Shown here piece by piece: positions 27,051 through 36,318 of a stretch of DNA of 64,000 bases. This DNA comes from Dyadobacter sp. 3J3 (lineage in GTDB: Bacteria; Bacteroidota; Bacteroidia; Cytophagales; Spirosomataceae), in assembly GCF_009801115.1 (NCBI RefSeq), contig NZ_VTOL01000013.1:62001-126000 (forward strand). The letters are read 5' to 3'. The translations under genes and the position numbers were made by a program. How positions within the stretch are numbered: the stretch's first letter is position 1; the number at the start of each line of letters is the position of its first letter. The notes beneath the pieces were generated by a model, which saw only the letters and a list, made by a program, of their open reading frames with translations, was not told the DNA's origin and ran no database searches.

Positions 27051-27899
27051 ATGGAAAAGGAAGATCAGCCGGAGGATCATATAAAAAAAATTCAGTTTAA
27101 AGAAAACTCGCCTTCACAGGAGGACCTGGAAAGGATAAGAAAGAGGATTTGGAATGATATAAATAAGCACGAAGTAATTGTTCCATGGTGGAACCGCCCG
27201 TATTATCTAGCTGCGGCGGCAGTTTCATTTCTGGTGGTAGCGTTAGGTATTGGGTGGTGGAATATAAATCAGGAAAATTATAAGACTGCCTATGGCGAGA
27301 TTAGAAAAATTACGCTGGAGGATGGATCCCGGGTAACACTTAATGCCAATTCCACTTTAAAGATTGGCAATAATCTCGACGATAACAAGGTTAGGGAGGT
27401 TTGGCTTACCGGGGAAGCTTATTTTGCCATTGCCAAACACAACGGGGCAAAGTTTATCGTGCACACTACGGAAGCAGAGGTGGAAGTACTTGGCACTGAG
27501 TTTAACGTGATCGCGAGAAGGAAAAATACCAAAGTGGTGTTGCACGAAGGCAAAGTAAAACTTCACGCCCCAAATCTGCCCGCTGTGATAATGAAGCCTG
27601 GTGACATGGCAACTGTTATGGATAAAAAGCAGCCGATCGAGCTGAGGATTGTGCGCACGGAGCTTTATGATTCGTGGAAAGAATCGATGATGGTCTTGGA
27701 TGACAAGCCCGTGTCTGAAATTGCAGAAATGCTTCAGGACAATTATGGAATCCATATATCCTTCGCTGACACGTCTTATTTAAACAAAAGATTAAATGGG
27801 AAACTGAGCCTTAAATCGACGGACGATTTTATCACAAACCTGGCTACTATTCTGGATTTGGAGGTTGAAAAGAGAGATGAAACGTTTCTTTTTAAATAG
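27051..27899 (+). CDS. FecR-family anti-sigma factor
   Basis: 282 residues. A short cytoplasmic part (1-45) that would hold the sigma factor is followed by one membrane helix at about 50-70 ('LAAAAVSFLVVALGIGWW'). A periplasmic FecR domain follows ('ITLEDGSRVTLNANSTL', 'VWLTGEAYFAIAKH', 'VEVLGTEFNVIARR', 'VVLHEGKVKL'), then a C-terminal DUF4974/STN-binding-like part ('PVSEIAEMLQDNYGIHISF', 'LNGKLSLKSTDDFI'). It transmits the signal from the STN domain of the SusC encoded downstream to the sigma factor at 26324. Confidence 0.94.
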   Translation: MEKEDQPEDHIKKIQFKENSPSQEDLERIRKRIWNDINKHEVIVPWWNRPYYLAAAAVSFLVVALGIGWWNINQENYKTAYGEIRKITLEDGSRVTLNANSTLKIGNNLDDNKVREVWLTGEAYFAIAKHNGAKFIVHTTEAEVEVLGTEFNVIARRKNTKVVLHEGKVKLHAPNLPAVIMKPGDMATVMDKKQPIELRIVRTELYDSWKESMMVLDDKPVSEIAEMLQDNYGIHISFADTSYLNKRLNGKLSLKSTDDFITNLATILDLEVEKRDETFLFK

Positions 27900-27954
27900 C
27901 ACAAGCTAAAATTAAAAAAAATCAGAAAAAAATCATAGAAAAACGGGAAATGTC

Positions 27955-27973
27955 GGTAGGTCGTCTGTTTGAC
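27955..27973 (+). promoter_or_regulatory. Candidate ECF-dependent promoter (GGTAGG / CGTCTG)
   Basis: Between fecR and the STN-susC gene, GGTAGG is followed directly by CGTCTG (27962-27967), in a region that also carries poly-A runs. CGTC is a typical -10 core for ECF sigma factors, and the position fits a start point for the susC-susD series. The spacing to a -35 element is not resolved. Confidence 0.3.
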
Positions 27974-28013
27974 AGTTGAAAGCGATACAAATCATTAAAC
28001 CAATGTTTGGACT

Positions 28014-31000
28014 ATGAAAAAAATTCTCCATTTAATTTCCTTGTCTATCCTGCTCTTTTCTTTTAGGGTTGGTTTGGAGGTAAAAGCCCAGGATACTTAT
28101 GTGTACCTTGACCGGCAGGTAGTTCATGCTCAGGGGGCCGGGCAGGAGGGGGCCAACAGTGTTATACTGTTTTTGAATAAGGTAGAGTCCATCCACAAAG
28201 TGAATTTTGTTTATCAGCGGGAATTGATAGAAGGCAAGGTGATGCCCTTGGTTGTCAATGAAAATGATAATGTGGAAAGTATCCTGAAACGGATGCTGCC
28301 ACTGTTAAACCTCAAGTACAAAAAATTGAAAGGTGGTGGATACACCATTCTGCCGGTGAAAGTAGTAAAGAGTATCTCTACGGTATCATCCGGCCCCAAA
28401 TTGTTAGGGGATTTCCATGAGTCTGCTCTGTCAGAAAAAAAATCACTTCCGCAGTTTCCTATTGGAACGATGCACCCGGCAGACTTTACTGTCAAAGGGA
28501 AAGTTACCGATCAGGCCAATGGAGAGGGGTTGCCAGGGGTCAATGTGGTGATCAAAGGTTCGCAAATCGGTACGGCAACCGATGAAAATGGTAATTTTAG
28601 CCTCGAAGTGCCTGACAAAAATGTCATGTTGGTTTTTAGTTTTGTTGGTTACGAAAAGCAGGAAATAGCGCTGGCCAACCGTTTGAAAATCGATGTTGTG
28701 CTTGCTGCCGATAATAAATCTTTGGATGAAGTAATCGTCGTAGGTTTTGGAACGCAGAAAAAGATCAATTCAACAGGTGCTATTTCAACGATCGGGACGA
28801 AAGAACTGGTACAGTCACCTGTGGCCAATATCAGCAATTCTCTAGTTGGTCGCTTACCGGGTTTGTTTGCGACCCAATCGGGCGGGGAGCCGGGAAATGA
28901 CGGCTCTAAAATCAGGATACGCGGTGTAGGTACATTTTCAGGAAGTACTGACCCGCTCGCACTGGTAGATGGTATTCAGGTTGATAATTATAATAACATC
29001 GATCCCAATGAAATTGAGTCCGTTACCATCCTGAAAGACGCTTCCTCCACAGCCGTGTATGGTATACGTGGAGCAAATGGTGTATTGATTATTACGACGA
29101 AAAGAGGAAAAGTCGGGCCACCTAAAATCAGCTACACCTTTAATCAGGGTATCAATTCATTTACCGGCATGCGTGAAATGATGAACAGCGCTGATTACGC
29201 CACCCATTTTAACGATGCTTTGAAGGCTGATGCTTACACAACCGGCACCGTATATTCACCTAAATATACCGATGAGGACATAGCCTTATATGCCAATGGT
29301 AAAGATCCTGTTTTTCATCCGAATGTCAACTGGCCTGATGTAATGTTTAAGAAGTCATCAAAACAATCCCAGCACAATGTCAGTATCAGTGGTGGGCAAA
29401 ATAAAGTGCGGTATTTCGTTTCCGCGGGTCTTTTTAGTCAGGAAGGTTTGTTTAAAGATACCAAAGATGTGACAGACGCATTTTCTCCGCAGTCTGTTTT
29501 TAAAAGATACAACATCCGCTCCAATTTCAATTTTGATCTGACTAAACGGTTGAAAATGTCATTGGATCTTTCCTCACAGACTGAATCGAGAAGCGGCAAT
29601 AATGGGTCCAGTACGGAACGTGTTGTGGCCGATGTGTTTCGCGCCAGCCCGTTAAGTACACCGGGCGTAGTAGATGGAAAGATCGTCAATATTTCTACCG
29701 GATCCCAAAATAATCCTTACGTATCCCTTCTCTACCCCAACCTCGCCGGAGGACTGAAAAGGTCCTATCGCAATTATTTAAATGGTTTACTCCGGTTTGA
29801 TTACGATCTTGGTTTTGTTCTTGACGGGTTATCTACCCATGGCAATATCGCCGTGCAGACCTACAATGACCAGCAGATTGTCAATACAAAAACCCTGATC
29901 ACTTACCTGGCTGTTAAACTTCCCGATGGAAGCATCAATTATGTTCCTTCCACAACCGACGCGCAATTTGGCTTTAGCCAGACCGGTACCTACAACAGAA
30001 GGATCACAGCTGAATTTGGTATTGATTACAAAAAGAGTTTTGGCAAACATAACGTGACTGGATTGTTGCTATACAATCAGCAAAAAACCTTTGATCCGAC
30101 TTTGGCTTTTTTGGTTCCTAAAGGATACCAGAGTTTTGTAGGACGCGCTACTTACGATTATGACGGACGTTATCTTGCGGAGGTCAACGTGGGTTATAAC
30201 GGAACTGAGAATTTTGCCCCGGGTAAGCGTTTTGGTTTTTTTCCTGCCTATTCATTAGGCTGGGTTGCCTCTCAGGAGCCATTTTTTCCTAAAACAGCTT
30301 TTGTAACCTTTTTGAAAGTCCGCGGTTCTTACGGAGAAGTGGGTAATGATAACATCGGCGGTACCCGTTTTCTTTACAGGCCGACCAGTTACAGCAGCGT
30401 TCCCAATATGTATTATTTTGGTAATGTAGGCTCTACTTATAGCGGATACACCGGAATTCGTGAAGGGGCAACAGGCAATCCCGATGTTACCTGGGAACGC
30501 GCTGTGAAACAAAATGTCGGACTTGAAATGGCTTTCTGGAAAGATAGAATCAAATTTACAGGCGATTTATTCAGTGAGCAGCGTAGCGATATCCTGGCCA
30601 CACCCCAGTCTATTTCAGCTATCACAGGGCTTTCACAACCTGCAAGCAATCTGGGTAGGATGCAGAATAAAGGTTTTGAGGCCGATATCACCTACCAGGG
30701 AAACGCGGGAGAATTTGGTTACCGTATTTCAGCCAATTATAGTTTTGCAAGAAATAAAGTACTTTACCGGGATGAGGTCCCTAATATTTATACCTACCAG
30801 AATCGTACTGGCAAACGTTTAGGCCAGAACTTTGGCCTCATTGCGGATGGACTTTACAATACTTGGGAAGAAGTGAACGACACCCAAAGGCCTGTTTACC
30901 AATATGTAAATAACAAAATACAGCCAGGTGATATCAAATACAAGGATTACAATGGAGATGGTGTTATTAATGACTTCGATGCCGTCCCGATTGGCTATTC

Positions 31001-31508
31001 TAATTTACCCGAAAAAACTTTCGGTGCCTCGTTAGGCCTCAATTACAAAGGTTTTGACTTATCCGTCTTGTTTCAGGGCGTAGGCAATGTGTCGCATTAT
31101 TACACCCGCTTTCAGCGTGGAACCGGTTATGGTCAGGCACCGCCCGAGGGCTCTGCCAGTTACATGAACGAAAGCTGGACGCAGGAACGATATGATGCCG
31201 GTTTGCCGATCAAGTTTCCAAGATTTTCGGTGAATAGCAGTCCCAATAATGCCGGTTCGTCCTATTGGCTTGCGGACGCAAGTTATGTGCGTTTAAAAAA
31301 TGCGGAACTGGGATATAAATTTCAGGAAGGATTGCTCAAAAAGCTGGGCATAAAAACTTGCCGTATATACGTCAATGCGAATAATCTCTTCACCTGGAAA
31401 AAAATGTATCCCGGTATTGATCCTGAAAACACTGCGACGGGTGATACCAATACGGAACCCTATCCCCTTGTTCGTACGATCAACGCCGGCCTTAACCTTA
31501 GTTTTTAA
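28014..31508 (+). CDS. SusC-family TonB-dependent transducer with STN domain (PUL2, pair 1)
   Basis: 1164 residues: signal peptide (1-25), then an STN signalling domain at ~48-120 ('VESIHKVNFVYQRELI', 'VESILKRMLPLLNLKYKKL'). Next come a carboxypeptidase-regulatory-like domain (~160-250, 'LPGVNVVIKGSQIGTATD'), the TonB-box region 'SLDEVIVVGFGTQ', plug ('LALVDGIQVDNYNNID', 'VTILKDASSTAVYGIRGAN') and barrel ending 'NAGLNLSF'. The STN domain contacts FecR, so this receptor is both importer and sensor for PUL2. The SusD partner begins 11 bases downstream. Confidence 0.96.
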   Translation: MKKILHLISLSILLFSFRVGLEVKAQDTYVYLDRQVVHAQGAGQEGANSVILFLNKVESIHKVNFVYQRELIEGKVMPLVVNENDNVESILKRMLPLLNLKYKKLKGGGYTILPVKVVKSISTVSSGPKLLGDFHESALSEKKSLPQFPIGTMHPADFTVKGKVTDQANGEGLPGVNVVIKGSQIGTATDENGNFSLEVPDKNVMLVFSFVGYEKQEIALANRLKIDVVLAADNKSLDEVIVVGFGTQKKINSTGAISTIGTKELVQSPVANISNSLVGRLPGLFATQSGGEPGNDGSKIRIRGVGTFSGSTDPLALVDGIQVDNYNNIDPNEIESVTILKDASSTAVYGIRGANGVLIITTKRGKVGPPKISYTFNQGINSFTGMREMMNSADYATHFNDALKADAYTTGTVYSPKYTDEDIALYANGKDPVFHPNVNWPDVMFKKSSKQSQHNVSISGGQNKVRYFVSAGLFSQEGLFKDTKDVTDAFSPQSVFKRYNIRSNFNFDLTKRLKMSLDLSSQTESRSGNNGSSTERVVADVFRASPLSTPGVVDGKIVNISTGSQNNPYVSLLYPNLAGGLKRSYRNYLNGLLRFDYDLGFVLDGLSTHGNIAVQTYNDQQIVNTKTLITYLAVKLPDGSINYVPSTTDAQFGFSQTGTYNRRITAEFGIDYKKSFGKHNVTGLLLYNQQKTFDPTLAFLVPKGYQSFVGRATYDYDGRYLAEVNVGYNGTENFAPGKRFGFFPAYSLGWVASQEPFFPKTAFVTFLKVRGSYGEVGNDNIGGTRFLYRPTSYSSVPNMYYFGNVGSTYSGYTGIREGATGNPDVTWERAVKQNVGLEMAFWKDRIKFTGDLFSEQRSDILATPQSISAITGLSQPASNLGRMQNKGFEADITYQGNAGEFGYRISANYSFARNKVLYRDEVPNIYTYQNRTGKRLGQNFGLIADGLYNTWEEVNDTQRPVYQYVNNKIQPGDIKYKDYNGDGVINDFDAVPIGYSNLPEKTFGASLGLNYKGFDLSVLFQGVGNVSHYYTRFQRGTGYGQAPPEGSASYMNESWTQERYDAGLPIKFPRFSVNSSPNNAGSSYWLADASYVRLKNAELGYKFQEGLLKKLGIKTCRIYVNANNLFTWKKMYPGIDPENTATGDTNTEPYPLVRTINAGLNLSF

Positions 31509-31519
31509 GCATATCGATC

Positions 31520-33349
31520 ATGAAAAAAATATATTTACTTTTCGCAATTTTTGCAGGCTGCCTTTTGACCTCATCCTGTGACAAACAGTTCCTGGATAAG
31601 GCGCCTGGTGTCGATCTTACTGAGGATAATGCATTTGTGGATAAAGCCAGTCTTGAAATTTTTATGGCCACGATCTATAAATACGCAGTACACTCCAACT
31701 TTCGGTACAGGACTCAGGGAGAAACAGTAACGACTCCCGCCAGTGGTTACACGCCTTTTTCGGGCGTCAACGCAACGGATTGTATCCACCCCAGTTCAAG
31801 TATGAGTGATGAAGGAGATGCTTCTGAGGCTGCCTTCGTAAGCAGCAACCGCTGGAATGAAGGGGTGATCCTGCCCAACAACATCCTCAATAATGAGGAT
31901 TTTAGATATTTTATCCGCTGGATCGCCATCCGTCAGATCAACCTGGTTTTGAAAAGGATCGACGAGGTGCCGGATGCGGACGATACTTACAAAAAGCAGA
32001 TCATAGGTGAGGTGAGGTTTTTAAGAGCCCTGAATTACATGGAAATGCTCAAACGTTACGGAGGGGTACCCATCGTAGAGCAGGTGTTCGAAGCTGGTGT
32101 CAAAGTGGACGTACCCAGAAGTTCGTTTGCTGATTGTGTCAATTTCATCGTAAAGGATATTGACGAAGGATATAAAGACCTGCCTGCTACCTATTCCGCT
32201 TCCCAAACCGGGAGGGCTACTTCTGTGGCAGCGCTTTCGCTGAAATCGGAGGCGCTGTTATACGCAGCCAGTCCGCAATTTAATACCGCCACGCCGGTTT
32301 TAAGTATGGGTAATGCCGCTAATAATAACCTGATTTGTTATGGAAATTATGATGTAAACCGCTGGAAGCTGGCGGCAGATGCTGCCAAAGCAGCACTGGA
32401 CTTGGCACTTGCCAACGGGTATGGACTAATTGATGAGGTGGCAAACCGAAATCCAAAAGAGACAGACAATGGAACGCAGGGTGCCCTGGGAAATTACAGG
32501 GTATCGTGGGAAACGACTAATCACAAAGAGTTGATATTCATGTACCAGGGCGGTGCTGCCGGTGTTGGAGGAATTACGAATATTGGAAATGCTCCTTTGA
32601 CTTTCTGGAACGCGTCCTGTTATGGCTCATTCTGGAGTGGTATCAGTGTGCCTCTGAATTTTATTAAAAAGTACGAAAAAATGGACGGCACTCCGCAAAC
32701 CTGGGACGCAGCCGGCGGCGATGACCTTATCGGGAAATATACTCAGCTCGATCCGCGGTTTAAACAAACCATGTCCTACACCAATTCCTATTATACCGCA
32801 AGGGATCCCATTGCCCAGATTTATAGTGGCGGTAAGGATTATGTCAATTGCAAGGGAGGCGTTTGGCTTAGAAAATACATTCCAAGAAATGCAACCAGCG
32901 GAAATTTTGTAATGAATGATGTATTGTTTCGGGTAAATGAATTATACCTCAATTATGCAGAAGCACTCAACGAAGCTTCTGGGCCTGTAAAAGCAGCTCA
33001 TGATGCTGTAAATGCCATCAGAACACGCTCAGGAATGCCGGATTTGCCTGCATCATTAACGCAAGAGGAATTTCGCCAAAGGGTCAGAAATGAAATAGCC
33101 ATAGAAATGGTGAACGATGACCATCGTTTCTGGGACGTAAAACGCTGGCTTATTGCCGAACAGGAAGGTGTAATGAAAGGTAATTTTGACGGCTTGCAGA
33201 TTACCAGATCAGGTACTGCGCCTGGCTATAAATACGCCTGGAAACCCTACACCTTCGAAACCAGAACTTTCAACCAGAACATGTATCTGCATCCTTTCCC
33301 TCAAAACGAGGTACAAAAGGGAAATCTGGTTCAAAATCCAGGTTGGTGA
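31520..33349 (+). CDS. SusD-family lipoprotein (PUL2, pair 1)
   Basis: 609 residues with a lipoprotein signal 'FAGCLLTSSCDKQFLDKAP' (lipobox Cys after 'LTSS'). Family signatures include 'GEVRFLRALNYMEMLKRYGG' (20-residue core), 'VAALSLKSEALLYAASP', 'ELYLNYAEALNEAS', 'NAIRTRSGMPDLP' and 'IAIEMVNDDHRFWDVKRW'. The ending 'LHPFPQNEVQKGNLVQNPGW' is the typical SusD C-terminus. It acts with the STN-SusC as the surface glycan-binding lid. Confidence 0.96.
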   Translation: MKKIYLLFAIFAGCLLTSSCDKQFLDKAPGVDLTEDNAFVDKASLEIFMATIYKYAVHSNFRYRTQGETVTTPASGYTPFSGVNATDCIHPSSSMSDEGDASEAAFVSSNRWNEGVILPNNILNNEDFRYFIRWIAIRQINLVLKRIDEVPDADDTYKKQIIGEVRFLRALNYMEMLKRYGGVPIVEQVFEAGVKVDVPRSSFADCVNFIVKDIDEGYKDLPATYSASQTGRATSVAALSLKSEALLYAASPQFNTATPVLSMGNAANNNLICYGNYDVNRWKLAADAAKAALDLALANGYGLIDEVANRNPKETDNGTQGALGNYRVSWETTNHKELIFMYQGGAAGVGGITNIGNAPLTFWNASCYGSFWSGISVPLNFIKKYEKMDGTPQTWDAAGGDDLIGKYTQLDPRFKQTMSYTNSYYTARDPIAQIYSGGKDYVNCKGGVWLRKYIPRNATSGNFVMNDVLFRVNELYLNYAEALNEASGPVKAAHDAVNAIRTRSGMPDLPASLTQEEFRQRVRNEIAIEMVNDDHRFWDVKRWLIAEQEGVMKGNFDGLQITRSGTAPGYKYAWKPYTFETRTFNQNMYLHPFPQNEVQKGNLVQNPGW

Positions 33350-33396
33350 CATTGGTTTAAGTGATGTTGAGTTAGATATTTTAACCCGTCAGAAAA

Positions 33397-36297
33397 ATGA
33401 TTATGAAATTACCATATACAATAAGAACCGTTTTAGTGCTTGTTCTCCAACTTGGAATAACAGCACTGTACGCACAAAATACAGGAAAAGAGGATACCGC
33501 TGTTGTTTACCGGAAATCAAATCTGACGGATATCGGATTTGGAAAGCAGCCTTCGCACCAGGTTACAAGTGCGATATCGACAGTTAACGGCGTTGATCTG
33601 GAAAAGAACTTTACACTGAATTTGGGCAATACTTTATATGGCCGGCTACCCGGTCTTACGGTATCACAAGGAGGATCGGAGCCGGGTGCCTCAACACCAG
33701 GCCTTTTTGTAAGAGGGATCAATACGATTGGCGGTGCCGGTACAGCTCCTTTGTATATTATTGATGGCTACATCAGCAACGGAGCCGGAGCTTCAAACGC
33801 GGTGATGCAATTAATGCCTGAAGAGATTGAATCTGTTTCTGTCTTGAAAGATGCAGCAGCCACGGCAGTATATGGTGCGAGGGCTGCCAATGGGGTAGTG
33901 CTGATCACAACAAAATCAGGCAAGGAAGGCCCGTTGAAAGTTTCTTTCACAACCAAACAAGGTTTTAATAATGCCCAATACCTGCCCAAATTTTTGAATT
34001 CTTATCAATATGCTTCACTTTACAATGAAGCACTTACCAATGACGGCCTCGCTACCCGGTATACACAGGCTGATTTGGATGCTTATCAAAATGGAACGGA
34101 TAAGTACTTTCATCCGGATGTGAACTGGTATGAGCAGGTCCTGAGAAAGACGGCTCCGGTGTCCAGTTATAACCTTACGTTTAGCGGGGGCGACAATTTT
34201 GTACGCTATTTTGTAATGCTCAACGCTTTGAGCAGTCAGGGTTTGTTCAAGAAATTCGGAGATCAAAACGATGAGAGTTCCAATTCCAAGTATGCAAAGT
34301 ATAATTTCCGGACAAATCTGGATGTCAACCTGACATCACGACTTTCCGCTGAATTTAAAATTGCAGGTTCCATCGAACAAAGCAACAATCCGAATAACTA
34401 TACGACCGGAGGGACTTTTAACCTGCTGGCTTCATTGTCTCCGAACGCATTTCCTATCTACAATCCCAACGGTAGTTACGGTGGAAACAGTCTGTACTCA
34501 AACCCTGTTGGCAACATGCTTTCAACCGGTTTTTTTAGAAATAATTCACGGACCATTTTATCCTCCTTAAAACTGACCGAACAGCTGGATATGATCACCA
34601 AAGGACTGAGTGTTTCAGGCGCGGTTTCCATCAATAATTATTTCGAATCAGGCTCGCAAAAGAGCAAGACTTATCCGAGGTTTTCAATTTCTAAAAGTGT
34701 AACGGGTGATACGCTCTACGGACCCGCCATCGGCCAGCTGAGTTCCCTTGCAGGTACTGAGCAAACACTGGATCAATACAGAAATCTGATCATTCAGGGT
34801 TTTCTAAACTACAAAAGGGTATTCGGGAAAAGTGATATTTCGGCAATGGCCATGTTCAATTCTGATAATGTTACGCTGTTTGGGCCAACATCTGATCCTT
34901 CAACACCTTCTGCAAACTCAACAGATGCGTACAAACATAACAATGGTGCAGGACGTTTAACCTACGTATACAACAACAAGTACATAGCCGAATTTTCTGC
35001 CGCTTACATGGGCAGTGAAGGCTTTGCCCCTGGAAAAAGATATGGATTTTTTCCGGCAGGTTCTGTTGGCTGGATTGTTTCAAATGAAGGATTTTTGAAA
35101 AACGTAAAAGCGATCTCATTTTTGAAACTGAGAGCTTCGTATGGTATCACTGGAAATGATATTATAACTTCCCAGGGACTTTCTACGCGGTATGCCTATA
35201 CGCCAACCTTTGGCGGGGCAGGTTACTTTTTTGGTACAGGTAATAATGGCGTGGGCGGTTTTGCTGAGAATACCATTGCCAATCCCAACGTAACCTGGGA
35301 GAAGGAAAAAAATCTCAATATTGGCGTAGATGTGTCCTTGTTCAAAAACCTGTCTTTATCTGCTGACTTTTTTAACAGGGATCGTTACGATATTTTAGTT
35401 TCTTCCAGCAGTACAACGCCCTTATTTTCAGGTATCCTTACACCTAACCTTAATCAGGGCAAAACAAATAACCGGGGTTTTGATTTATCTCTGAGATACA
35501 GCAGTATGGACAAAGGCAAACTGCACTATTTTGTAGAAGGAAATATCTCTTATTTTAAGAACAAAATTATCTTCAACGCCGAAGCTCTTCAGGTCAACCA
35601 GCAGTTGTACGCGACCGGAAAAAGAATTGGACAACCGCTTGGTCTTAAAGCCATAGGGTTTTATTCTGCTGATGACATTGCAAAACGGCAAGCCGATCCA
35701 AGAAGTGTTGCAGGCGTGCTGACGGAGGCTATCAAAGCAGGAGATATTAAATATCAGGATATCAGCGGAGCTGCTGGCAAGCCCGACGGTATCATTGACG
35801 CCAATGACCGGATGCCTATCGGAAATCCAGGCCTTCCTAATTTTACAGCAGGTGTCCATGCCGGTCTTCAATACAGAGGATTTGATCTTGATCTTGTTTT
35901 TCAAGGGGTTACGGGCAGTACTGTTTATTTGGGCGGTAACTATTTCCACGCTTTTCAGGGAAATGGTCAGGTAGCGCCAATTGCGGAAGGAAGATGGACA
36001 CCTGAAACTGCTGAAACAGCAACCTATCCAAGACTGTCTTCAAAAGACAATCTTAATAATTACCAGTTCTCTTCCTTTTGGCAGCGCAACGGCAATTTTA
36101 TCAAATTACGTAGTGCAGAGATCGGTTATACGCTGCCGGGTAGCTTTTCCGAAAAGATCAGGATCAACGCAGTCCGTGTTTTTGTCAACGGAACCAATTT
36201 ATTCTCTTTGGATAAAGTAAAATACGGAGATCCTGAATCGCTAACTGGCTATCCCGTGACCAGAACTTTGACGGCCGGAATCAAAATTCAATTGTAA
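33397..36297 (+). CDS. SusC-family transporter lacking the N-terminal regulatory-like domain (PUL2, pair 2)
   Basis: 966 residues; ATG at 33397 or 33403. After the signal peptide ('VLVLVLQLGITALYAQ') the protein runs within ~40 residues into the plug ('LGNTLYGRLPGLTVSQGG', 'PLYIIDGYISNG', 'VSVLKDAAATAVYGARAAN'). The carboxypeptidase-regulatory-like domain present in the other two SusCs is missing, and the expected 'DEVVVVGYG' TonB-box region reads 'LTDIGFGKQPSH'. The barrel is complete ('FAPGKRYGFFPAGSVGW', final 'TLTAGIKIQL'). It lies 47 bases after the first SusD and 21 before the second. Confidence 0.94.
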   Translation: MIMKLPYTIRTVLVLVLQLGITALYAQNTGKEDTAVVYRKSNLTDIGFGKQPSHQVTSAISTVNGVDLEKNFTLNLGNTLYGRLPGLTVSQGGSEPGASTPGLFVRGINTIGGAGTAPLYIIDGYISNGAGASNAVMQLMPEEIESVSVLKDAAATAVYGARAANGVVLITTKSGKEGPLKVSFTTKQGFNNAQYLPKFLNSYQYASLYNEALTNDGLATRYTQADLDAYQNGTDKYFHPDVNWYEQVLRKTAPVSSYNLTFSGGDNFVRYFVMLNALSSQGLFKKFGDQNDESSNSKYAKYNFRTNLDVNLTSRLSAEFKIAGSIEQSNNPNNYTTGGTFNLLASLSPNAFPIYNPNGSYGGNSLYSNPVGNMLSTGFFRNNSRTILSSLKLTEQLDMITKGLSVSGAVSINNYFESGSQKSKTYPRFSISKSVTGDTLYGPAIGQLSSLAGTEQTLDQYRNLIIQGFLNYKRVFGKSDISAMAMFNSDNVTLFGPTSDPSTPSANSTDAYKHNNGAGRLTYVYNNKYIAEFSAAYMGSEGFAPGKRYGFFPAGSVGWIVSNEGFLKNVKAISFLKLRASYGITGNDIITSQGLSTRYAYTPTFGGAGYFFGTGNNGVGGFAENTIANPNVTWEKEKNLNIGVDVSLFKNLSLSADFFNRDRYDILVSSSSTTPLFSGILTPNLNQGKTNNRGFDLSLRYSSMDKGKLHYFVEGNISYFKNKIIFNAEALQVNQQLYATGKRIGQPLGLKAIGFYSADDIAKRQADPRSVAGVLTEAIKAGDIKYQDISGAAGKPDGIIDANDRMPIGNPGLPNFTAGVHAGLQYRGFDLDLVFQGVTGSTVYLGGNYFHAFQGNGQVAPIAEGRWTPETAETATYPRLSSKDNLNNYQFSSFWQRNGNFIKLRSAEIGYTLPGSFSEKIRINAVRVFVNGTNLFSLDKVKYGDPESLTGYPVTRTLTAGIKIQL

Positions 36298-36318
36298 TCT
36301 TTTCAAATCGATTCGAAA

